Assembly (NCBI RefSeq): GCF_023920225.1
Contig: NZ_CP092587.1
Coordinates: 682,001-746,000, forward strand
Length of the DNA: 64,000 nucleotides
From: Vibrio gazogenes
GTDB taxonomy: Bacteria > Pseudomonadota > Gammaproteobacteria > Enterobacterales > Vibrionaceae
Reading direction: 5' to 3'
Shown here: piece by piece, positions 50,422-62,397 of the stretch
How the letters are laid out: every line of letters starts with the position of its first letter
Numbering within the stretch: position 1 is the first letter of the stretch
Notes under the pieces: model-generated
Told to the model about the DNA's origin: nothing
The model's input: the letters and a program-made list of their open reading frames with translations, nothing else
Databases searched by the model: none
Translations under genes and position numbers: made by a program

Positions 50422-52059
50422 ATGATGGAACCACTCGCTGATGAAAACACGCTCTCTTGTGAGCAACAAAAAGTACTTGAACGACTTAATATTCACGGCA
50501 GCGTGCCTGAAGCGCAGTCTTACATTATCCCATCGGCGGCACAGCTCTTTTTGGCTGAACTTTGTGCTCGTTTTGCACCTCACGTCAAAACCTTATTGCA
50601 GCGTCGTATCGACCGTCAGGAAAGCATTGATCAGGGGACATTACCTCACTTCTTACCGGAAACTCAGTCTATTCGCGACGGGCAGTGGAAAATTTTAGGT
50701 ATTCCCCAAGATTTGCAGGATCGACGGGTTGAAATTACCGGGCCGACCGACCGGAAGATGGTGATTAATGCACTGAATGCGAATGTAAAAGTGTTTATGG
50801 CTGATTTTGAAGACTCAATGTCTCCGGTCTGGTCCAAGATGCTGGAAGGACAAATTAACCTTCAGGATGCCGTCAATGGCACTATCCGTTATGTACAACC
50901 GGAAACCGGCAAGTCTTATCAGTTATGTGATGACCCTGCTGTGTTGATATGCCGAGTGCGTGGTCTGCATCTGCGTGAAAAACATGTCACTTTTGAACAA
51001 CAGCCGATTCCCGGTTCATTATTCGATTTTGCACTCTATTTTTTCAACAATTATCAGGCGTTACTGAAAAAAGGGAGTGGCCCTTATTTCTATATTCCTA
51101 AACTGCAAAGCTATCAGGAAGCAAAATGGTGGAGTGATGTCTTTCATTTCACCGAAGCGTATTTCGGCCTGAATACCGGCACGATCAAAGCCACCGTGTT
51201 GATTGAAACGCTGCCGGCAGTGTTTGAAATGGATGAAATCCTGTTTGCCATGAAAGAGCATATTGTCGGCCTGAATTGTGGCCGCTGGGACTATATTTTC
51301 AGCTACATCAAAACGTTGAAAAACTATCCGGATCGCGTATTGCCTGATCGTCAGGTCGTGACGATGGATAAGCCTTTCCTCAGTGCCTATTCCCGTCTGT
51401 TGGTTCGGACGTGCCACCGACGTGGTGCATTCGCGATGGGTGGCATGGCTGCCTTCATTCCTGCCAAGGATGCCGCTCAAAACCTTCAGGTTCAGGAAAA
51501 AATTCGTCAGGACAAGTTGCTGGAAGGCACCAATGGCCATGATGGGACTTGGGTGGCTCATCCTGGTCTTGCCGATACCGCCATGGCTGTTTTTAACGAG
51601 GTGCTTGGTAGTCATCCCAACCAATTAAACGTCATGCGCGAGGATGACGCTCCGATTACCGCGGAAGAATTACTCCAGCCTTGTGCAGGGGAGCGAACCG
51701 AACAGGGAATGCGACATAACATTCGGGTCGCATTGCAATACATCGAGGCTTGGATTTCCGGGAATGGTTGTGTACCGATTTATGGCCTGATGGAAGATGC
51801 GGCAACGGCAGAGATTTCCAGAACGTCTATCTGGCAATGGATTCAGCATCATAAAACATTGGATAACGGGGAGGTTGTGACGAAAGCTTTGTTCGAGCGT
51901 TATCTTGCTGAGGAGCTTGAAATTGTGCGCGAAGAAATCGGAGCAGAACGGTTTGAGCAGGGGCGATTTAGTGAAGCGGCTCAACTGATGAAACGTCTGA
52001 CGACCAGTGATGAGTTAACGGCATTTTTAACGGTGCCGGGATACGACTATCTGGCGTAA
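50422..52059 (+). CDS. aceB: Malate synthase A (AceB)
   Basis: Condenses acetyl-CoA and glyoxylate to malate in the glyoxylate shunt. The 545 residues include the family signature EHIVGLNCGRWDYIFSYIK near 285, the catalytic Arg region AVLICRVRGLHL, the Mg-binding acidic site of VFEMDEIL, and the catalytic Asp region CVPIYGLMEDAATAEISRTSIWQW near 450. The short isoform (A type, about 540 aa) is distinct from GlcB. Start ATG 50422 lies close behind GGGAAG. aceA follows 139 bp downstream. Confidence 0.95.
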   Translation: MMEPLADENTLSCEQQKVLERLNIHGSVPEAQSYIIPSAAQLFLAELCARFAPHVKTLLQRRIDRQESIDQGTLPHFLPETQSIRDGQWKILGIPQDLQDRRVEITGPTDRKMVINALNANVKVFMADFEDSMSPVWSKMLEGQINLQDAVNGTIRYVQPETGKSYQLCDDPAVLICRVRGLHLREKHVTFEQQPIPGSLFDFALYFFNNYQALLKKGSGPYFYIPKLQSYQEAKWWSDVFHFTEAYFGLNTGTIKATVLIETLPAVFEMDEILFAMKEHIVGLNCGRWDYIFSYIKTLKNYPDRVLPDRQVVTMDKPFLSAYSRLLVRTCHRRGAFAMGGMAAFIPAKDAAQNLQVQEKIRQDKLLEGTNGHDGTWVAHPGLADTAMAVFNEVLGSHPNQLNVMREDDAPITAEELLQPCAGERTEQGMRHNIRVALQYIEAWISGNGCVPIYGLMEDAATAEISRTSIWQWIQHHKTLDNGEVVTKALFERYLAEELEIVREEIGAERFEQGRFSEAAQLMKRLTTSDELTAFLTVPGYDYLA

Positions 52060-52198
52060 GACAATAAAAATAAATGAATAAAACGTGAAACAAGCTTTTC
52101 GATGTCAATTGTTCAACATGGGGTTGATCAACATCAATTGATAGAGAAAAGAAACAAGGATCACCGATATCATTCGGGACAACATGAGGGATAAGACT

Positions 52199-53509
52199 AT
52201 GACTTTGACTCGTCGTCAACAAATTGAAGCGCTAGAAAAAGACTGGGCAACCAATCCACGCTGGCAACATGTAAAACGGACTTATTCAGCCGAGGAAGTC
52301 GTCGCATTACGGGGATCGGTTATGCCGGAGTATACCCTGTCACAGCGTGGTGCTGATAAACTTTGGTCGTTAGTCAATGGTCAGGCGAAAAAAGGCTACG
52401 TCAACTGTCTGGGAGCGTTGACCGGCGGACAGGCGGTTCAACAAGCCAAAGCCGGTATTGAGGCGATTTACCTGTCGGGGTGGCAAGTGGCTGCGGATAA
52501 TAATACCGCTTCAGCAATGTATCCGGATCAATCTCTCTACCCGGTGGACTCTGTACCGGCGGTCGTCAAAAGAATTAACAGTGCATTCCGGCGTGCCGAC
52601 CAAATCCAGTGGTCAAATCATATGGCGCCTGAAGATGAGGGCGGGATCGACTATTTTCTGCCGATTGTTGCCGATGCAGAGGCGGGTTTTGGCGGTGTTC
52701 TTAACGCTTACGAATTGATGAAACATATGATTGAGGCCGGAGCGGCTGGGGTTCATTTTGAAGATCAACTGGCATCGGTGAAAAAATGTGGTCACATGGG
52801 CGGTAAAGTGTTGGTGCCGACTCAAGAAGCCGTCCAAAAGTTAATTGCAGCCCGCCTCGCTGCTGACGTCGCTGGCACGACGACACTCGTCATTGCGCGA
52901 ACCGATGCGAATGCAGCCGATTTGTTGACCTCCGATTGCGATCCTTACGATCAGGATTTCATTGTCGGAGAGCGGACAAACGAAGGGTTTTATCGGGTGA
53001 AAGCGGGGATTGAACAGGCTATTTCTCGTGGTTTGGCCTATGCGCCTTACGCTGATTTGGTCTGGTGTGAAACTGCCAAACCTGATTTAGAAGAAGCGCG
53101 GCGTTTTGCGCAGGCGATTCATGAGCAGTATCCGGATCAGTTACTGGCATACAACTGTTCTCCTTCCTTTAACTGGGAGAAAAATCTCGATGCGGAAACG
53201 ATTCGTCATTTCCAACAGTCTCTCGCTGATATGGGATATCGCTATCAATTCATCACCTTAGCGGGGATTCATAACATGTGGTACAACATGTTCGATTTGG
53301 CCCATGCTTATGCACAGGGAGAAGGGATGCGCCACTACGTTGAAAAAGTTCAGCGGCCTGAGTTTGAAGCCTCAGAGCGAGGATATACTTTCGTTGCGCA
53401 CCAACAGGAAGTCGGAACCGGTTATTTTGATCGGGTGACCAATACGATTCAGGGCGGTCAGTCCTCAGTAACAGCACTGACGGGGTCAACTGAGGAAGAT
53501 CAGTTCTGA
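52199..53509 (+). CDS. aceA: Isocitrate lyase (AceA)
   Basis: Cleaves isocitrate to glyoxylate and succinate, bypassing the decarboxylating TCA steps on acetate. The 436 residues from ATG 52199 (GAGGG upstream) match E. coli (434). The active-site signature [13 protein letters not shown] holds the catalytic Cys near residue 199, and the metal-site Asp lie in [11 protein letters not shown] and VHFEDQL. The C-terminus ends [15 protein letters not shown] as in enterobacteria. No isocitrate dehydrogenase kinase (aceK) follows. Confidence 0.96.
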   Translation: MTLTRRQQIEALEKDWATNPRWQHVKRTYSAEEVVALRGSVMPEYTLSQRGADKLWSLVNGQAKKGYVNCLGALTGGQAVQQAKAGIEAIYLSGWQVAADNNTASAMYPDQSLYPVDSVPAVVKRINSAFRRADQIQWSNHMAPEDEGGIDYFLPIVADAEAGFGGVLNAYELMKHMIEAGAAGVHFEDQLASVKKCGHMGGKVLVPTQEAVQKLIAARLAADVAGTTTLVIARTDANAADLLTSDCDPYDQDFIVGERTNEGFYRVKAGIEQAISRGLAYAPYADLVWCETAKPDLEEARRFAQAIHEQYPDQLLAYNCSPSFNWEKNLDAETIRHFQQSLADMGYRYQFITLAGIHNMWYNMFDLAHAYAQGEGMRHYVEKVQRPEFEASERGYTFVAHQQEVGTGYFDRVTNTIQGGQSSVTALTGSTEEDQF

Positions 53510-53570
53510 ATCTAGCGAAGGTTTTACCACGAACCTTGCCATTTTACTTTGCACATCTCGTCTGGTTGCA

Positions 53571-53600
53571 AAGAGAGCAGCTTAGGCTGCTCTCTTTTTG
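53571..53600 (+). terminator. aceA terminator
   Basis: AGAGAGCAGC/GCTGCTCTCT hairpin with a four-base loop, followed by TTTT, about 60 bp past the aceA stop. Confidence 0.9.
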
Positions 53601-53653
53601 TGATACCTCATCTTTTTTGTGATACCCCATCCAATTTGGCGGCTGTTCCTATG

Positions 53654-54115
53654 CTAAAGGGAATCTATGTCCTCGCCTTCGATCTCATCGGGTTCGGCTT
53701 CTTCTTGTAGTTCGAGTAGGTTAATCGCAATCGCAACAAAGTCGTTGTCGGTGATGATCCCAACCAAACGATTATCTTCGATCACGGGGAGACAACCGAC
53801 CTTGTGTTTTTGCATAAACAAGGCACTTTCTTTCAGCCCTGCATTGGGAGAAACCGTGATCATATGTCTATGCATGATTTCAGACAACGGGTGAGAGAGT
53901 AAGATTGTTGCAGGAGAAACATCACGATTCAGGCAGGAATGTTGAGCTTGTAAGATGTCTCTCTGTGAAATGATACCCAGAATCTTTTGGTGTTGATCGA
54001 CTACCGGAATATGGTGAATTTCATACTTTTCCATAAATGCCCGGGCATCTTCTATGGTATGTGTCGGGGTCAGGGTATGTGGATGGCGAGTCATCATGTC
54101 TTCAATCTTGATCAT
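53654..54115 (-). CDS. CBS-domain pair protein
   Basis: A 153-residue cytosolic protein consisting of two CBS domains (about 1-65 and 75-135) and an acidic tail (EEAEPDEIEGEDIDSL). Each domain shows the standard pattern: MMTRHPHTLTPTHTIEDARAFMEKYEIHHIPVVD with GIISQRDIL, then MITVSPNAGLKESALFMQKHKVGCLPVIED with GIITDNDF. CBS pairs bind adenine nucleotides. No effector domain is attached, and no partner gene is adjacent, so the target is unknown. Confidence 0.85.
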   Translation of the reverse strand: MIKIEDMMTRHPHTLTPTHTIEDARAFMEKYEIHHIPVVDQHQKILGIISQRDILQAQHSCLNRDVSPATILLSHPLSEIMHRHMITVSPNAGLKESALFMQKHKVGCLPVIEDNRLVGIITDNDFVAIAINLLELQEEAEPDEIEGEDIDSL

Positions 54116-54277
54116 AGTGAACTCCTTACTGAAGCGGCAATCATCTGTTGTAGTGAATACAAGAAGGTGAATACCCTGACTATAGTAATTTCTATGAGGC
54201 AGAGATGAGAGATCGAAACCGATTTCTGGTTTTTGTTAAAAAATTATTCCGGATTTCGCCCGAATCACTGGAATACG

Positions 54278-54307
54278 CTGACGTCCTTACTGATTTCCGT
54301 ATATACT
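54278..54307 (+). promoter_or_regulatory. queA operon promoter
   Basis: CTGACG, an 18-base spacer and TATACT, ending 33 bp before the queA ATG. Confidence 0.5.
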
Positions 54308-54340
54308 ACCGCGCTGCGAATGACTAGACAGAAAAGAGTT

Positions 54341-55402
54341 ATGCAAGTTTCCGATTTTCATTTTGACTTACCTGATGAGCTGATAGCCCGATACCCAAAA
54401 GCTGAACGGACATCGAGTCGTCTGTTGCAGCTCAACGGCGAGACGGGAGCCGTTGTGGATGGAACCTTCACCGATGTTTTGAATCTGGTGCGGCCGGGAG
54501 ATTTACTGGTGTTCAATAACACACGGGTCATCCCGGCACGTATGTTTGGTCGAAAGGCTTCGGGTGGTAAGATTGAAGTCTTGGTTGAGCGAATGCTGGA
54601 TGAACACAGCATACTGGCTCACGTCCGATCTTCAAAAGCACCACGTGCCGGCAGTGCATTATTGCTGGGAGAGAATGACGACTATCCGGCTACAATGGTT
54701 GCGCGTCATGATGCCTTGTTCGAGATTCGTCTGGAGACTGAAGTGACAGTGCTGGATGTTTTGAATGCTATCGGGCACATGCCTTTACCACCTTATATTG
54801 ACCGGCCTGATGAAGACGCAGATAAAGAGCGTTATCAAACCGTCTATAACGAAAAACCGGGTGCAGTTGCCGCACCAACGGCAGGGTTACATTTTGATAC
54901 TGATTTGCTTGAACAAATTGCGGCAAAAGGTGTCGAAATGGCTTATGTTACGCTCCATGTCGGTGCCGGTACCTTTCAGCCTGTCCGGGTTGAAAACATC
55001 AATGATCACCACATGCACGCTGAATATGTTGAAGTGCCTCCCGCCGTTGTGGATGCAATTAACGCGACTCGTCAACGTGGCGGTCGGATCATTGCGGTTG
55101 GAACCACGTCGGTTCGTTCGTTAGAAAGTGCTGCACAGCAAGCGTTAAAAAACGGCACAGCGTTGGCGCCTTTCTTTGGGGATACCGAGATTTTCATTTA
55201 TCCGGGATATGAATATCAGGTGATTGATTGTCTGATTACCAATTTTCACCTGCCGGAATCAACGTTGATCATGCTGGTGAGTGCTTTTGCCGGTTATGAA
55301 AATGTGATGGCAGCGTATCGTCATGCTGTTGAACAGAAATATCGCTTCTTCAGTTATGGTGATGCGATGTTTATTGAAAAGCGTCAGCATGAAAGAACAT
55401 GA
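54341..55402 (+). CDS. queA: S-adenosylmethionine:tRNA ribosyltransferase-isomerase QueA
   Basis: Transfers the ribosyl part of SAM to preQ1-modified tRNA, making epoxyqueuosine at position 34. The 353 residues start [19 protein letters not shown] at ATG 54341; an in-frame extension from 54233 covers the promoter and is rejected. Conserved blocks include [55 protein letters not shown] and [13 protein letters not shown]. First gene of the queA-tgt-yajC-secDF series. Confidence 0.95.
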   Translation: MQVSDFHFDLPDELIARYPKAERTSSRLLQLNGETGAVVDGTFTDVLNLVRPGDLLVFNNTRVIPARMFGRKASGGKIEVLVERMLDEHSILAHVRSSKAPRAGSALLLGENDDYPATMVARHDALFEIRLETEVTVLDVLNAIGHMPLPPYIDRPDEDADKERYQTVYNEKPGAVAAPTAGLHFDTDLLEQIAAKGVEMAYVTLHVGAGTFQPVRVENINDHHMHAEYVEVPPAVVDAINATRQRGGRIIAVGTTSVRSLESAAQQALKNGTALAPFFGDTEIFIYPGYEYQVIDCLITNFHLPESTLIMLVSAFAGYENVMAAYRHAVEQKYRFFSYGDAMFIEKRQHERT

Positions 55403-55472
55403 ACAGAGCGCATACAAGCGCTAGTCAATGATGTTTGTGAAGCACGAACATCCAAGAGAGAATTTCTCGTAG

Positions 55473-56642
<1,170 letters not shown>

Positions 56643-56752
56643 ATGGATTGCGCCAGCGAGAGATAATCACCAAGTGGTTGAAATCCCAATGGCGCACCCC
56701 AACAATAAGACTAATATGATTTAACAACAATAACCCGAGAGGACGTTTCTCA

Positions 56753-57085
56753 ATGAGTTTAATTTCTGTTGCCCACGCTGCGGGCGAAGGCGCACCACAA
56801 GGTGGTGGTTTTGAAATGCTGATCATGCTGGCTGTGTTTGCTGTCATCTTCTATTTCATGATCTATCGACCACAAGCCAAACGTGCCAAAGAACATAAAA
56901 ATCTGATGTCTTCGATGGCAAAGGGTGATGAAGTATTAACCAGTGGTGGTTTGATTGGCAAAATTACTAAAATTGCTGATGATAATGATTTCATCACGAT
57001 CGAATTGAACCCGAATAATCCTGTTGTAATTAAAAAGGATTTCGTTACTGCAGTGTTGCCAAAAGGTACGCTTAAATCTCTATAA
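56753..57085 (+). CDS. yajC: Preprotein translocase subunit YajC
   Basis: Small inner-membrane partner of SecD/SecF, 110 residues. One membrane helix lies at about 22-40 (MLIMLAVFAVIFYFMIYRPQ), followed by the conserved YRPQAKRAKEHK and KGDEVLTSGGLIGKI. Its gene precedes secD by 19 bp, the universal arrangement. Confidence 0.95.
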   Translation: MSLISVAHAAGEGAPQGGGFEMLIMLAVFAVIFYFMIYRPQAKRAKEHKNLMSSMAKGDEVLTSGGLIGKITKIADDNDFITIELNPNNPVVIKKDFVTAVLPKGTLKSL

Positions 57086-57104
57086 CAGCTAGAGGATCCT
57101 CGCT

Positions 57105-58961
57105 GTGCTGAACCGTTACCCATTATGGAAGTATCTGATGGTGGCATTGATTATTGCCATCTCTGCATTGTATGCACTTCCGAATATTTACGGTGAAGAT
57201 CCAGCTGTTCAAATAACTGGGGCGCGTGGCGCCTCCGTTGATATGGCAACGCTGGATACTATCACCCAATCGCTTGACAAAGCGCACCTTTCTTACAAAT
57301 CAGCTGCTTTAGAAAACGGCTCTGTTCTTGTCCGGTTCAATAGTACCGATACCCAACTGAGTGCTCGGGATACGATTCGGGAAGCGCTTGACCGTAATAT
57401 GATCGTGGCATTGAACCTTGCACCATTGACACCCCATTGGCTGGAGTCTATCGGTGCGACACCGATGAAGCTGGGGCTGGATTTACGCGGTGGCGTACAT
57501 TTCCTGATGGAAGTGGATATGGATGCCGCGATGGACAAATTGCTGACTCAGGAAGAAGATGCCTTCCGAACCGAACTTCGGGAAGCAAAGATTCGTTATC
57601 GCGCGGTTCATACGGTTGACAACAAGCGTTTGGAAGTCGTGTTACGTAACGAAGAGCAGGCCAATGAGGCTGTAAACATTCTTCAACCAAAACACCGGGA
57701 CATGACCATCTCAGCGACAGAAGACAAAGGTCGTTATGTTCTGAAAGCGGTGTATACCGAAGCACGTCTGCAAGAAATTCGTAATTACGCTGTTGAGCAG
57801 AACATTACAATTTTAAGAAACCGAGTGAATGAACTTGGTGTTGCCGAGCCATTGGTGCAGCGTCAGGGAGCAAACCGTATTGTGGTTGAACTGCCCGGTG
57901 TCCAAGACACTGCCCGCGCAAAAGAAATTTTGGGTGCGACGGCAACATTGGAATTCCGTGAAGTTGATACCAGTGTCGATTTGGCTGCAGCTGCTGCCGG
58001 ACGTGTCCCACCGGGAACAGAAGTCAAACTTGACCGTCAAGGTCATCCGGTTGTACTGAAAAAACGGGTGATTTTGAGTGGTGCCAGTATTACCGATGCA
58101 AGCTCTAGCACTGATGAATATGGTCGACCTCAGGTGAATATTTCTCTCGATAGTGAAGGTGGCAGCAAAATGGCTGCATTTTCCGAGAAGAATATCGGTA
58201 AGTTGATGGCAACTGTTTTTGCCGAGTATAAAGACAGTGGTCGTAAGACGCCGAAAGGCAAAATCATTCTGACGAAACATGAAGAAGTGATTAACCAAGC
58301 GACCATTCAGTCGGCTTTGGGGCGTAGTTTCCGGATTACGGGAATCGATTCTTCCGCAGAAGCACACAATCTGGCATTACTGCTTCGTGCCGGTGCTCTG
58401 ATCGCGCCGATTTCTATTGTTGAAGAGCGGACAATCGGTCCGTCTATGGGACAACAGAATATCGATATGGGGATTCAGGCATGTATCTGGGGTCTTCTTG
58501 CTGTCATGCTGTTTACTGCACTTTATTATCGTAAGTTCGGTTTGATTGCGAATTTGGCTCTGGTGGCAAACTTAGTCTTGATTGTCGGAGTCATGTCGAT
58601 GATCCCCGGAGCAACGATGACATTGCCGGGCATTGCCGGGATTGTATTGACTGTCGGTATGGCAGTGGATGCGAACGTGCTGATCTTTGAGCGGATCCGT
58701 GAAGAACTTGTTGAAGGGCGTAATCCGCAACAGGCGATTCATCAAGGATATGCCAACGCATTTAGCACCATTGCTGATGCGAATATCACAACGTTAATTA
58801 CTGCGATTATCTTGTTTGCGGTCGGAACCGGTGCAATCAAAGGATTTGCTGTGACGTTGTCCATTGGTATTCTGACTTCAATGTTTACTGCCATTATTGG
58901 AACACGTTGTGTGGTGAACTTGCTTTATGGCGGCAAGCGGATTAAGAAATTGTCGATCTAA
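57105..58961 (+). CDS. secD: Protein translocase subunit SecD
   Basis: Proton-driven RND-like component that helps pull secreted proteins through SecYEG. The 618 residues (E. coli 615) start at GTG 57105 ([13 protein letters not shown]). A first membrane helix lies near 9-27, followed by the large periplasmic P1 domain with [15 protein letters not shown], and five C-terminal helices with [18 protein letters not shown], whose Asp is the family hallmark for proton movement. secF follows 31 bp later. Confidence 0.95.
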   Translation: MLNRYPLWKYLMVALIIAISALYALPNIYGEDPAVQITGARGASVDMATLDTITQSLDKAHLSYKSAALENGSVLVRFNSTDTQLSARDTIREALDRNMIVALNLAPLTPHWLESIGATPMKLGLDLRGGVHFLMEVDMDAAMDKLLTQEEDAFRTELREAKIRYRAVHTVDNKRLEVVLRNEEQANEAVNILQPKHRDMTISATEDKGRYVLKAVYTEARLQEIRNYAVEQNITILRNRVNELGVAEPLVQRQGANRIVVELPGVQDTARAKEILGATATLEFREVDTSVDLAAAAAGRVPPGTEVKLDRQGHPVVLKKRVILSGASITDASSSTDEYGRPQVNISLDSEGGSKMAAFSEKNIGKLMATVFAEYKDSGRKTPKGKIILTKHEEVINQATIQSALGRSFRITGIDSSAEAHNLALLLRAGALIAPISIVEERTIGPSMGQQNIDMGIQACIWGLLAVMLFTALYYRKFGLIANLALVANLVLIVGVMSMIPGATMTLPGIAGIVLTVGMAVDANVLIFERIREELVEGRNPQQAIHQGYANAFSTIADANITTLITAIILFAVGTGAIKGFAVTLSIGILTSMFTAIIGTRCVVNLLYGGKRIKKLSI

Positions 58962-58992
58962 TCGTCGTCATGATTAAAAGCTGGGAATAGAT

Positions 58993-59940
58993 ATGTTTCA
59001 AATTCTAAAAGCAAAGCAAGCGATCAACTTTATGCGTTGGTCGAAGTTTGCCTTCGTCCTTTCCGCGTTACTGATTGTGGCGTCTATAGTGACAATCTCG
59101 ATGAAGGGATTTAACTGGGGGCTCGATTTTACCGGTGGTACGCTGATTGAAGTGACGTTTGATCAACCGGCAGATCTTGCACAGGTCAGGAGTGCGCTTG
59201 AGGCGAAAGGTTTTGGTGATGCGACGGTGCAAAACTTTGGTTCTGCCAAAGATGTGATGGTTCGCCTCCGTCCGCGTGATCATGTTGCCGGTGAAGCTTT
59301 AGGCAACCAGATTATTAGCGCAATTAATACTGCGACAGGGCAGCATGTTGAAATGCGTCGTATCGAGTTTGTCGGTCCTAATGTGGGTGATGAACTGACT
59401 GAAGCGGGCGGGATGGCAATCCTGGTATCGCTTCTTTGTATCCTGATGTATGTGTCGATGCGTTTTGAATGGCGTTTATCTGCCGGGGCGGTTTTATCGT
59501 TGGCGCATGACGTGACCATTACTCTCGGTGTATTTTCGCTCTTACAGATCGAAGTCGATCTGACGATCGTTGCAGCATTGCTGACGGTGGTGGGGTACTC
59601 ATTGAACGATACAATCGTTGTCTTTGACCGGATTCGTGAGAATTTCCGTAAAATGCGGAAAGGAGAATCTGACGAAGTGATGAATAATTCAATTACACAG
59701 ACGCTGAGCCGGACTTTAATTACCTCTGGTACAACGTTATTTGTGGTGATTGCTTTGTTCGTTGAAGGTGGGGCGATGATCCACGGGTTTGCACTGGCAC
59801 TGTTACTTGGTATCACCGTCGGGACATACTCTTCAATCTACGTTGCTTCTGCGCTGGCCTTAAAACTAGGGATTAAACGTGAGCACTTACTTCAACCGCA
59901 AGTTGAGAAAGAAGGTGCAGAGTTTGATGAACGCCCTTAA
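58993..59940 (+). CDS. secF: Protein translocase subunit SecF
   Basis: Partner of SecD in the auxiliary translocase, 315 residues. It has one N-terminal helix (about 17-38), a periplasmic loop opening GFNWGLDFTGGTLIEV, and five further helices. VGYSLNDTIVVFDRIRENFRKMRKG contains the conserved Asp in helix 4. Last gene of the operon before a strong terminator. Confidence 0.95.
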   Translation: MFQILKAKQAINFMRWSKFAFVLSALLIVASIVTISMKGFNWGLDFTGGTLIEVTFDQPADLAQVRSALEAKGFGDATVQNFGSAKDVMVRLRPRDHVAGEALGNQIISAINTATGQHVEMRRIEFVGPNVGDELTEAGGMAILVSLLCILMYVSMRFEWRLSAGAVLSLAHDVTITLGVFSLLQIEVDLTIVAALLTVVGYSLNDTIVVFDRIRENFRKMRKGESDEVMNNSITQTLSRTLITSGTTLFVVIALFVEGGAMIHGFALALLLGITVGTYSSIYVASALALKLGIKREHLLQPQVEKEGAEFDERP

Positions 59941-59955
59941 CGTGTATTGAGCGAA

Positions 59956-59990
59956 ACAAAAAAACCGCTGATATTCAGCGGTTTTTTTAT
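59956..59990. terminator. Bidirectional terminator secF / suhB
   Basis: AAAACCGCTGA-tat-TCAGCGGTTTT hairpin with A and T tracts, between convergent genes. Confidence 0.92.
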
Positions 59991-60011
59991 CTGTAGTGCA
60001 TTCAGCAATGA

Positions 60012-60815
60012 TTATTTCAGAATCGCATCATTACCTTGTTCACGGATATGCTTCAGAATCGCTTTGGTTCCTTTGGCGCTAGATACCACGATATTACCTG
60101 ACTTCATGTAATCTGTTCCGCCTGCGAAATCAGTCACGATAGCTCCGGCTTCACGAGCGATGAGTTCGCCTGCTGCCATATCCCATGGTTTCAATCCCAG
60201 TTCAAAGAAACCATCGACACGATTTGCGGCAACGTAGCATAAATCCAATGCGGCAGAGCCTGTTCTGCGGAAGTCTGCACATTCAGTGAAGAGAGCCGAG
60301 ACGATTTTCAGGTAAGGTTCAGCATGTTGTTTCTGTTTAAAAGGAAAACCGGTTGCCAGTACAGTACCCTGTAAATCTTTGAGTGCATTGACGCGAACTC
60401 GGGAGTTGTTCAGCTGTGCGCCTGAACCACGTTGTGCAGTAAACAGTTCATTCAGCATTGGGTCGTAAACACAGGCGACTTCTGTTCTGCCTTTGATACG
60501 TACGGCGATAGATACAGAAAAGTGAGGTATTCCTCTGAGGAAGTTGGTTGTGCCATCCAGTGGGTCGATGATCCATTGTACGTCTTGATCTTTTCCTTCA
60601 ATCACGCCATTTTCTTCAGCGATGATGACATGTTCCGGATAAGAGGTTTTGATTACGTCGACAATCATAGACTCAGCTTCTTGGTCTACATTAGTCACGA
60701 AATCATTCGTACCTTTTTGAGTTGACTGAATTTTTTCAGCGTTTTCTAGTGATTTAGCAATATGATTGCCAGCTTTTCGTGCGGCACGAATAGCGATATT
60801 AAGCATTGGATGCAT
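60012..60815 (-). CDS. suhB: Inositol-1-monophosphatase SuhB
   Basis: Mg-dependent phosphatase; in E. coli SuhB is also a Nus-associated factor for rRNA antitermination and folding. The 267 residues equal the E. coli length. Metal-binding motifs: AEENG (Glu near 67), WIIDPLDGTTNFLRG (Asp 84/87 region) and KPWDMAAGELIAREAGAIV near 215. It starts MHPMLNIAIRAARKAG. Monocistronic and divergent from trmJ. Confidence 0.95.
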   Translation of the reverse strand: MHPMLNIAIRAARKAGNHIAKSLENAEKIQSTQKGTNDFVTNVDQEAESMIVDVIKTSYPEHVIIAEENGVIEGKDQDVQWIIDPLDGTTNFLRGIPHFSVSIAVRIKGRTEVACVYDPMLNELFTAQRGSGAQLNNSRVRVNALKDLQGTVLATGFPFKQKQHAEPYLKIVSALFTECADFRRTGSAALDLCYVAANRVDGFFELGLKPWDMAAGELIAREAGAIVTDFAGGTDYMKSGNIVVSSAKGTKAILKHIREQGNDAILK

Positions 60816-61013
60816 ACGAGTTTCCCAACGGATGTTAAAGAACGAAAAAAGCGGGCTGAAGTATACCAGAGATATTCAGAAAAGGAAGTGGTTAAATTCT
60901 GTTCTATAGGGGATTATTTCACTTAGAACCTGACCATTTTTCTCTGCTTTATGATAACATCGGCAGCTATTCAATGATGTCATCATCCCATAATCAATAA
61001 AGTAGAATCACCC

Positions 61014-61736
61014 ATGCTCAGTCAAGTGAAAATCGTGCTCGTCGGCACTTCTCATTCAGGTAATATCGGTTCAGCGGCTCGAGCAATGAAAGTGATGGGA
61101 TTCAGCCAGATGGTTTTGGTTGCACCTCAATGTGAGATTGATGCACAGGCCATTGCAATGGCTGCCGGTGCCAGTGAAATTGCGTTAAATGCAACCGTCG
61201 TTGATTCCCTCGAAGCCGCAGTTGAAGATTGTCAGTTAGTGGTTGGTAGTAGTGCTCGTTCGAGAACACTGTCTTGGCCCATGCTGACCCCAAGAGCGTG
61301 CGGAGAACGTTTTGTTCAGGAAGGGGAGCAAGCTCCGGTTGCATTAGTGTTTGGTCGGGAGAGAACGGGCCTGACGAATGAAGAATTACAGAAGTGCCAT
61401 TATCATGTCGCGATTCCGGCAAATCCGGAGTATAGCTCTTTGAATCTGGCGATGGCGGTACAAACGCTGTGTTATGAGATTCGTGTCGCCTATCTGGCTC
61501 GGCAAGCACAGGCTTTCCCTCAGGAAGCACAACCAGAGTATCCGCGTCATGATGAGTTAGAACGATTCTATCAGCATCTGGAGAAGGTGTTGTTTCAGAC
61601 CCAGTTCATTACCGAACAACAACCCAATCTGGTGATGAATAAGTTACGTCGTTTATTTAGTCGTGCCCGCCCGGAATCTCAGGAAATCAATATATTAAGA
61701 GGCATTTTGACGTCGATTGAACGGCGTACGAAATAA
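61014..61736 (+). CDS. trmJ: tRNA (Cm32/Um32) 2'-O-methyltransferase TrmJ
   Basis: SPOUT-class methyltransferase acting on ribose 32 of several tRNAs with SAM. The 240 residues start [29 protein letters not shown] (N-terminal SPOUT RNA site), and the knotted SAM site has [15 protein letters not shown] and [17 protein letters not shown]. The gene just precedes iscR, a conserved gammaproteobacterial neighbour, but the two IscR sites separate their transcription. Confidence 0.94.
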   Translation: MLSQVKIVLVGTSHSGNIGSAARAMKVMGFSQMVLVAPQCEIDAQAIAMAAGASEIALNATVVDSLEAAVEDCQLVVGSSARSRTLSWPMLTPRACGERFVQEGEQAPVALVFGRERTGLTNEELQKCHYHVAIPANPEYSSLNLAMAVQTLCYEIRVAYLARQAQAFPQEAQPEYPRHDELERFYQHLEKVLFQTQFITEQQPNLVMNKLRRLFSRARPESQEINILRGILTSIERRTK

Positions 61737-61757
61737 CCCTCTTTATGAAATGGTTAA

Positions 61758-61807
61758 ATACCCGACTAAATAGGTCAAATAAATACTTGACCTATTTAGT
61801 CGGGTAT
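61758..61807. promoter_or_regulatory. Two abutting IscR type 1 sites before iscR
   Basis: Two 25-bp sites (61758-61782 and 61783-61807) match the IscR type 1 consensus well; the second agrees at about 23 positions. They are mirror images: 21-base arms at 61758-61778 and 61787-61807 are perfect reverse complements around eight bases. TTGACC at 61787 could be the -35 of iscR, giving autorepression by [2Fe-2S]-IscR. Confidence 0.8.
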
Positions 61808-61849
61808 GACACACTCCTATCCACATAAACGGTGTGGATACAAGTGATT

Positions 61850-62371
61850 ATGAGATTAACATCAAAAGGAAGATATGCAGTGACAGCCATGCTTGATGTG
61901 GCTCTGCATTCGCAACAAAATCCAGTGCCGCTGGCTGATATCTCCGAGCGTCAGGGTATTTCTTTGTCCTATCTGGAGCAGTTGTTTGCAAAACTGCGTA
62001 AAGCCGGATTGGTTGCAAGCGTTCGAGGGCCGGGAGGCGGGTACCGTTTAGGAACCGAAGCCTACGCGATTTCTATCGGACATATTATCGGTGCTGTTGA
62101 TGAATCCGTCGATGCAACCAAATGTTCGGGGAAAGGCGATTGTCAGGGCGGAACGCGTTGTCTGACACATACACTTTGGTGCGATTTAAGTTCTCGTATT
62201 AGTGATTTTCTCAATAATATCACCCTGGGTGATCTGATGAATGATAACGAAGTAATAGAAATTTCAGATCGACAGAATGTAGACCTTGCAATCAATCAGG
62301 GACGCACGCAGCAAAAGCCGCCTTCGGTGCAAGCCGAACCTGTGCCTCTTAGAGCGAATGCTCGGTCATAA
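61850..62371 (+). CDS. iscR: Fe-S cluster regulator IscR
   Basis: Rrf2-family repressor that binds a [2Fe-2S] cluster and controls its own isc operon. The 173 residues start [19 protein letters not shown] at ATG 61850. The winged helix includes [31 protein letters not shown], and the cluster ligands C92, C98, C104 and H107 are all present ([17 protein letters not shown]). The C-terminal tail is somewhat longer than the 162-residue E. coli protein. iscS follows 26 bp later. Confidence 0.96.
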   Translation: MRLTSKGRYAVTAMLDVALHSQQNPVPLADISERQGISLSYLEQLFAKLRKAGLVASVRGPGGGYRLGTEAYAISIGHIIGAVDESVDATKCSGKGDCQGGTRCLTHTLWCDLSSRISDFLNNITLGDLMNDNEVIEISDRQNVDLAINQGRTQQKPPSVQAEPVPLRANARS

Positions 62372-62397
62372 TTGCTAGTTTTACATTGGAGTAGAAA

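Noticed and set aside
53571..53600. The hairpin after aceA as a two-way terminator for the CBS gene.
   Set aside because: There is a T tract only on the + strand, so it is assigned to aceA alone.
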